Shown here: one piece after another, positions 60,495 through 64,000 of the stretch
Position numbering within the stretch: the first letter of the stretch is position 1
How the letters are laid out: each line of letters starts with the position of its first letter
Position numbers and translations under genes: made by a program
Notes under the pieces: generated by a model
What the model saw: only the letters and a program-made list of their open reading frames with translations
What the model was told of the DNA's origin: nothing
Database searches by the model: none
Source of the DNA: Ferrovibrio sp046297895
GTDB taxonomy: Bacteria > Pseudomonadota > Alphaproteobacteria > Ferrovibrionales > Ferrovibrionaceae
Length of the DNA stretch: 64,000 nt
NCBI RefSeq assembly: GCF_046297895.1
Contig: NZ_JBKBHC010000002.1
Location: 372,001 to 436,000, forward strand
Reading direction: 5' to 3'

Positions 60495-60736
60495 GGGACG
60501 CTCCTTTCGTCACAGGGTTGCGGTGCCGTCCCGCAGGAATGGCGGGACGGCGGTTCATGCGGCCCGCGGCGTTATCCCGCCGAATATGGACGGGGCGCCG
60601 TTGCCGCCGCGCCTTCCGGCCGCGCCGGAAAAACCCGGTTCGCGGTTGTCGGCAGGCGGGAAATCTCTGGCCGGCATCTGCGCTGCGGTAGTCCTGCAAT
60701 GAGGACGGCACGTTCGCAGCCGCCAGCCAGCCGCGA
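60495..60736. other. 242-bp scaffold-capsid intergenic region with two hairpins
   Basis: GCCGTCCCGC / GCGGGACGGC (60525-60551, 10-bp arms, 7-base loop) and TTCCGGC / GCCGGAA (60614-60630, 7-bp arms). No gene. The first lies just upstream of the capsid ribosome site; neither has a U-run. They may stabilise the capsid message, which must be abundant. Confidence 0.55.
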
Positions 60737-61468
60737 TCAGCCCGGATAAAGCCTGCGGAAACCTTCAGTCACCTTGGCGAGGATTTCGGGGTCGCGTTTT
60801 TTCCAGTAGCGCGGATCGCGCATCAGGCCGACGAGCTGATCCTCGGTCAGTGCCGCGCCGCCGCGCTCGCCGGTGACCAGCCCGGGATCGCCGCCCTGCA
60901 TCATGGTCTCCAGCGCGACGATGCCTTCATACGAAGAGGCCAGCGCCTCAAAGACGGATTCGGGCAGGTTGCGCCGACCCCATGTTTCCAGGGTTCGCGC
61001 CATCTCGGCGAAACGGGCCTCGCTGCCATAACGCTGCACCAGCCGCTCGCGTTCGCCGCGATAGCGGTATTCGCCGGCCAGGCGATGCAGATGCGGCGCC
61101 ACATGGTCGCAGGCCAGATCGTAGACCAGCTGCGCCTGGGCCGGCGTGAAACCAGCGGCATGCAGGCGCCGGTTCACGTCCGGATCCGGCAGCAAGGCCG
61201 GGTCCTTCAGGCTGATCTCGTAGCCATCCGGCGAATCCGGCACCCCAAGCGAGCGCAGGAACCGCCGGCGGCTCTCGTCATCGGCATCTTCGCCCGGCAC
61301 GCTGACCATGCCGGCCAGCTTCTGCTCCAGTGCGCGATAGGATCTCAGCAGCAGGTCGACACGCAATTCGCCGGTCTGCGGATCGCGGAATTTCTCCGGG
61401 ATCGCGTCGCCGTCTTCCCTGTTGCCGGCGCCATCGCTGCGCGCTTCGCTTTCAAGCAGTGTCGTCAT
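60737..61468 (-). CDS. Scaffolding / capsid assembly protein
   Basis: 243 residues from the ATG at 61466-61468, with AAAGGA upstream; ATG 61471 is adjacent. Acidic, helical: FRDPQTGELRVDLLLRSYRA, SLGVPDSPDGYEISLKDPAL, and a C-terminal LMRDPRYWKKRDPEILAKVT. It matches the phage capsid-assembly protein pattern and precedes the capsid gene. Confidence 0.78.
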   Translation of the reverse strand: MTTLLESEARSDGAGNREDGDAIPEKFRDPQTGELRVDLLLRSYRALEQKLAGMVSVPGEDADDESRRRFLRSLGVPDSPDGYEISLKDPALLPDPDVNRRLHAAGFTPAQAQLVYDLACDHVAPHLHRLAGEYRYRGERERLVQRYGSEARFAEMARTLETWGRRNLPESVFEALASSYEGIVALETMMQGGDPGLVTGERGGAALTEDQLVGLMRDPRYWKKRDPEILAKVTEGFRRLYPG

Positions 61469-61508
61469 CATGCATCCTTTCGATGATCCCTGAATGTTCC
61501 AGTGCGTG

Positions 61509-61745
61509 TCAGGCTGCGCTGCCCAGCTGCCCGCGCGCGACCAGTTGCGCGATGTAGGCCGCCAGGTGGCGCTGACCTTCGAGGTGCCGCAATTCGGCAT
61601 CGCTGCAATCGGGCGCGGCCCGCCGGTCGATGGTGATGCGCCGCAGATGACCCAGTACGCGTTCGCCGTCGCCGCCGCGGAAACAGCGCGCGAAGGCCGC
61701 CGCCAGATCGTCGCTTTCGGCAGAAAACGAATGCGCGTCGCTCAT
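61509..61745 (-). CDS. Bbp19-like small phage protein
   Basis: 78 residues. AAAFARCFRGGDGERVLGHL and ELRHLEGQRHLAAYIAQLV match the Bbp19-like phage domain, usually found between portal and scaffold genes. Function unknown. Overlaps the portal stop by four bases. Confidence 0.72.
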   Translation of the reverse strand: MSDAHSFSAESDDLAAAFARCFRGGDGERVLGHLRRITIDRRAAPDCSDAELRHLEGQRHLAAYIAQLVARGQLGSAA

Positions 61746-63388
61746 ATGCCGGCTCCCTGTTGGGTCGCGGGATTCTGCAGCAGTTGCTGCAGCATCTGCT
61801 GCAGGCCCGCGCCCATCGCCGGATCGGCGAGCGCGGTGTGATCCGGTCGCTGCTCGCCGGCCTCGACCAGGAATTCGCCCGGTACGCCGAGCGTCCGGCC
61901 CAGCCAGCGCGCCACGGCCAGGGCATCCACCACCTGCATCGCCTGCGGGCCCAGCGCCTGCAGTTGCTGCAGCCAGTTCAGCGTGCTTTGCACATCGCCC
62001 TGCGCCTGCATCCGCGCCAGCGGCGATTGCAGCACCAGCGTCACCTCGCGGCCATCCAGCGCAAAGCGCGGAATCTCGCCGCGCCGCTGCAGGATGGTGA
62101 CGGCGCGCTGTACCAACGGCACCAGCAGTTCCGCCTGCAGCCTGCCGAAAGTGGCGCCAAGCTGGCGTGCCATCTCGGCCGAGCGTTCCAGCACTTCCGT
62201 CGCCGTCATGCGCGGCGCGTCGATCTGGCCCAGGCGATCGGCCAGCAGGGCATGGCGGATGCGGCCACGCAGATCGTCGAGCACGAGCTGCGAGATGTCG
62301 AAACGTCCGGGCGCAGCCAGCGGCGTGAGGCCGGAGGAGCCGACCGCCTTGGGGATGATCGCGCCGGGCACCAGCTTCACATTCGCCGGATTCAGCACGC
62401 CATCGTCGTCGGCCTGCCAGATGCCGGTGACGGCAATGGAGGCGTTCTTGAGCACAAGCTCGACCACCTTGTTGGCGGTCTTGATATCGGGCAGGGCCTT
62501 CATCACCGGCGAGCGGCCATAGATTTCACCCGGCGCCTTGAGCCAGCGGAAAGCGATGAACGGCGTCTGATCGAAGCGGCCCTGCGCCAGCATCGCCGAG
62601 GCATCGTCGACCGACGCGTCTTCCAGCAGCGCGGCATAGACATGGCCCTGCAGCGGCAGCGGCGCCGGCAGCACGCATTCCAGCACACCCAGCCGCGCAT
62701 CGGGCTCGCGCCGGCGCCGTTCGACGAACCAGGCCTGATCCTCCAGCGCCGGATAGCGGCGCGACAGCGTTTCCAGGCTCATGTCCTGGCGCCGGAACAC
62801 GGTGTCGAGACGGCAGCCGGCGCCTTCCTCCAGCACCAGGTCGCTCAGCGGCACGGCGGCGAAGCGGAACGCGCTGGCCTCGCCAAGCGGCGCTTCCTCG
62901 CAGGCCAGGCAGGCCGTGCCGGCCACCACCAGATCGAGATAGGCCTGGTGAATCTCGACACTGAAATTCGAGCGGTCGAACTGCGCCTGCAGCAGTTGCG
63001 CGGCGCGGTCGAGTTCGGCCGACATGGCGCCTTGCTGCTCCTGCGGCACGTCGCGGCCCGGCTGGAACGCGAACCAGCGCGACCAGGGCGGCGTAAGCTG
63101 CGACAGCATGCTGCCGGCCAGTTGCTCGGCCGCGTCTGCGGCGGTGGCGTCAAACAGGCGCTCGGCCGTCTGTCCCGGCCGCCCGCCCGGGCTGCCCGGC
63201 CGGCGCGCCGGCAAGGCGAAATCGTAGCAATCCTGCCAGAGCGGTTCCCAGACGCCGCGCTGGCTGCGCGCACGGGCATGCCGCTGGCGCAGGGCTTCGG
63301 GCTGCAGCAGATCGGCAAGGGCGGAGTCCTGCCGCTGCGATCCCGGCGCCACAGAGAAGAGATGTGCGGGGCGGGCCATCGGCATCAC
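61742..63388 (-). CDS. Portal (head-tail connector) protein
   Basis: 548 residues, T7 gp8-like head-tail connecting family. Landmarks: LARPGSPGG-type N-terminal loop, WSRWFAFQPGRDVPQEQQG, MKALPDIKTANKVVELVLKN, MTATEVLERSAEMARQLGAT and a Gln-rich C-terminus. It forms the dodecameric DNA channel. Confidence 0.87.
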   Translation of the reverse strand: MMPMARPAHLFSVAPGSQRQDSALADLLQPEALRQRHARARSQRGVWEPLWQDCYDFALPARRPGSPGGRPGQTAERLFDATAADAAEQLAGSMLSQLTPPWSRWFAFQPGRDVPQEQQGAMSAELDRAAQLLQAQFDRSNFSVEIHQAYLDLVVAGTACLACEEAPLGEASAFRFAAVPLSDLVLEEGAGCRLDTVFRRQDMSLETLSRRYPALEDQAWFVERRRREPDARLGVLECVLPAPLPLQGHVYAALLEDASVDDASAMLAQGRFDQTPFIAFRWLKAPGEIYGRSPVMKALPDIKTANKVVELVLKNASIAVTGIWQADDDGVLNPANVKLVPGAIIPKAVGSSGLTPLAAPGRFDISQLVLDDLRGRIRHALLADRLGQIDAPRMTATEVLERSAEMARQLGATFGRLQAELLVPLVQRAVTILQRRGEIPRFALDGREVTLVLQSPLARMQAQGDVQSTLNWLQQLQALGPQAMQVVDALAVARWLGRTLGVPGEFLVEAGEQRPDHTALADPAMGAGLQQMLQQLLQNPATQQGAGI

Positions 63389-63624
63389 TCACCCAACAGC
63401 CGCTTCGGCGCGGGCGTCGGCGACTGGCCGTCATTCAGACCACGCCAGGAGGTGGCGATGGTTTCGCCCTGGGCGCGGCGGCGGCGTTCGCGCGCCGCCT
63501 TCCCGGCGATCTCGGCGTCGCTTTCCGTCGGCACCGGATCGGGAGCCGGCGGAGGGGGCGGCGGCGGCGGAGGGGGCGGCGGCGGCGGCGGCGGAGGGGG
63601 CGAAGAGCCGAAAATCCCACCCAT
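63385..63624 (-). CDS. Small protein with long poly-proline run
   Basis: 79 residues from the ATG at 63622-63624 with AAGGA upstream. After MGGIFGSS come about 18 prolines, then a charged region (IAGKAARERRRRAQGETIAT). Small Pro-rich proteins like this commonly precede phage portal genes; function unknown. The Pro codons are a slippage-prone GGC/GGA repeat on the plus strand. Overlaps the portal start by four bases. Confidence 0.7.
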   Translation of the reverse strand: MGGIFGSSPPPPPPPPPPPPPPPPPPAPDPVPTESDAEIAGKAARERRRRAQGETIATSWRGLNDGQSPTPAPKRLLGE

Positions 63625-63662
63625 GGGCAATCCTTTTCGAATATCGGGTTTTCTATGTGTTC

Positions 63663-64000
63663 CTAATGTTTCGACATATAGAACAAATAATGTACATTGT
63701 CAAGGCATATTTTCCGCGTTTCGAGAAAAAGTTCCCATGGTGTTCTTATGCGCCAGCTATGCAGGCCGATCAGCCGCTTGACGGTCTCGACGCAGGAGAA
63801 GGGCAGCGGCGGCGCTAGACGGCGCGGGGGTTCCAGCACCGGCACGGTGAGGGCGCATTGGCCCAGCCGGCGCAGGTGCGCGGCCAGGTCGGCCTCTCGG
63901 CTCCAATTCGGAAATCCTTTGATTTCAAGACGATGAGCCAGAGGATCAAGCCCGACCCAGCCCTGTTCCAGCGCCAGATAGGCAAAGCAGTGGCGAAAAC
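63663..64000 (-). CDS. Partial conserved phage protein, 5' end off the window
   Basis: About 111 C-terminal residues. They read FRHCFAYLALEQGWVGLDPL, AHLRRLGQC, then SCVETVKRLIGLHSWRIRTP. The pattern resembles a conserved hypothetical protein of alphaproteobacterial phage regions; a cysteine-peptidase-like fold is possible. The last 30 codons are AT-rich and contain a promoter for the genes downstream. Confidence 0.65.
   Translation of the reverse strand, partial: FRHCFAYLALEQGWVGLDPLAHRLEIKGFPNWSREADLAAHLRRLGQCALTVPVLEPPRRLAPPLPFSCVETVKRLIGLHSWRIRTPWELFLETRKICLDNVHYLFYMSKH
63675..63703 (-). promoter_or_regulatory. Sigma-70 promoter for the phage structural operon
   Basis: On the minus strand TTGACA (63698-63703) and TATATG (63675-63680) are exactly 17 bases apart, within the 3' end of the preceding gene. 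Transcription would start near 63668, about 44 bases before the proline-rich gene. It suggests host RNA polymerase transcribes the late genes. Confidence 0.65.

Larger units (their letters stand above)
47839..64000 (-). mobile_element. T7-like (podovirus-type) prophage, right end outside the window
   Basis: All genes are on one strand in late-region order: portal, scaffold, capsid, tail tubular proteins, internal virion protein, fibre, terminase, lysin, holin. The left edge lies between 47793 and 47838, just upstream of the DUF952 gene. No integrase, repressor, replication gene, RNA polymerase, tRNA or att repeat is visible, so the element could be complete, defective or domesticated. Confidence 0.85.

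Noticed and set aside
61760..63781. Open frame of 673 codons on the plus strand
   Set aside because: Antisense to the portal gene; its poly-Gly part is only the complement of the poly-Pro codons.

Overview
The window is GC-rich chromosomal DNA from an alphaproteobacterium, probably a Rhodospirillales-like lineage. The evidence is an Irr-type Fur regulator beside fabA-fabB-fabI, a cobalamin pathway of the CobN type, the lpoA/rsmI/yraN neighbourhood, and long GC-rich antisense open frames. I see no tRNA, rRNA, CRISPR array or transposase.

Left part (1-5133): a BON lipoprotein, yraN-rsmI, an LpoA-like lipoprotein, a degenerate receiver protein followed by a degenerate Hpt-like protein, and a HupE/UreJ-family membrane protein. 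Positions 5195-21796 hold cobalamin synthesis. A promoter and a clear cobalamin riboswitch precede cobW-cobN-cobO-cbiX-cobH-cobL-cobI-cbiG/cobJ-cobM, most joined by ATGA overlaps, and a chagasin-like lipoprotein closes the operon. cbiD-cobK run the other way and are divergent from cobA-cobB across a perfect inverted repeat. The set mixes 'anaerobic' parts (CbiX, CbiD, CbiG) with the 'aerobic' late chelatase CobN.

Middle part (21885-47792): PAS/GAF sensor proteins, an SH3 protein, a truncated haemoglobin, a GST/TetR pair, and the rubrerythrin/Fe-S protein/DUF3501 operon, which has a good promoter and an Irr-box-like site. Next come irr, fabA-fabB-fabI, an aminotransferase, an EamA transporter, several small genes, pssA-psd, a LysR/GST/flavin-oxidase locus, a TetR locus with tandem operators, an Atm1-type ABC exporter, a FAH-family hydrolase with a Rho-independent terminator, and the DUF952-2H-pyrD operon.

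Right part (47839 to the end): a prophage whose genes are all on the minus strand, in the order of a T7-like podovirus late region: proline-rich protein, portal, Bbp19-like, scaffold, capsid, tail tubular A, nozzle (tail tubular B), internal virion protein, tail fibre, terminase small and large subunits, coiled-coil membrane protein, SleB lysin, 3TM holin. The prophage runs off the right edge.

The most interesting locus lies between the tail fibre and terminase genes. The fibre protein has an N-terminal virion-anchor-like domain, three collagen-like segments and a C-terminus of alternating Asn-Cys (11 cysteines in 28 residues). It is followed by an AT-rich gene of unknown function, a radical SAM/SPASM protein, an ATP-grasp protein overlapping it by ATGA, and a 25-codon membrane micro-ORF. 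I infer a phage-borne, RiPP-like modification system whose probable substrate is the Asn-Cys tail of a virion structural protein.
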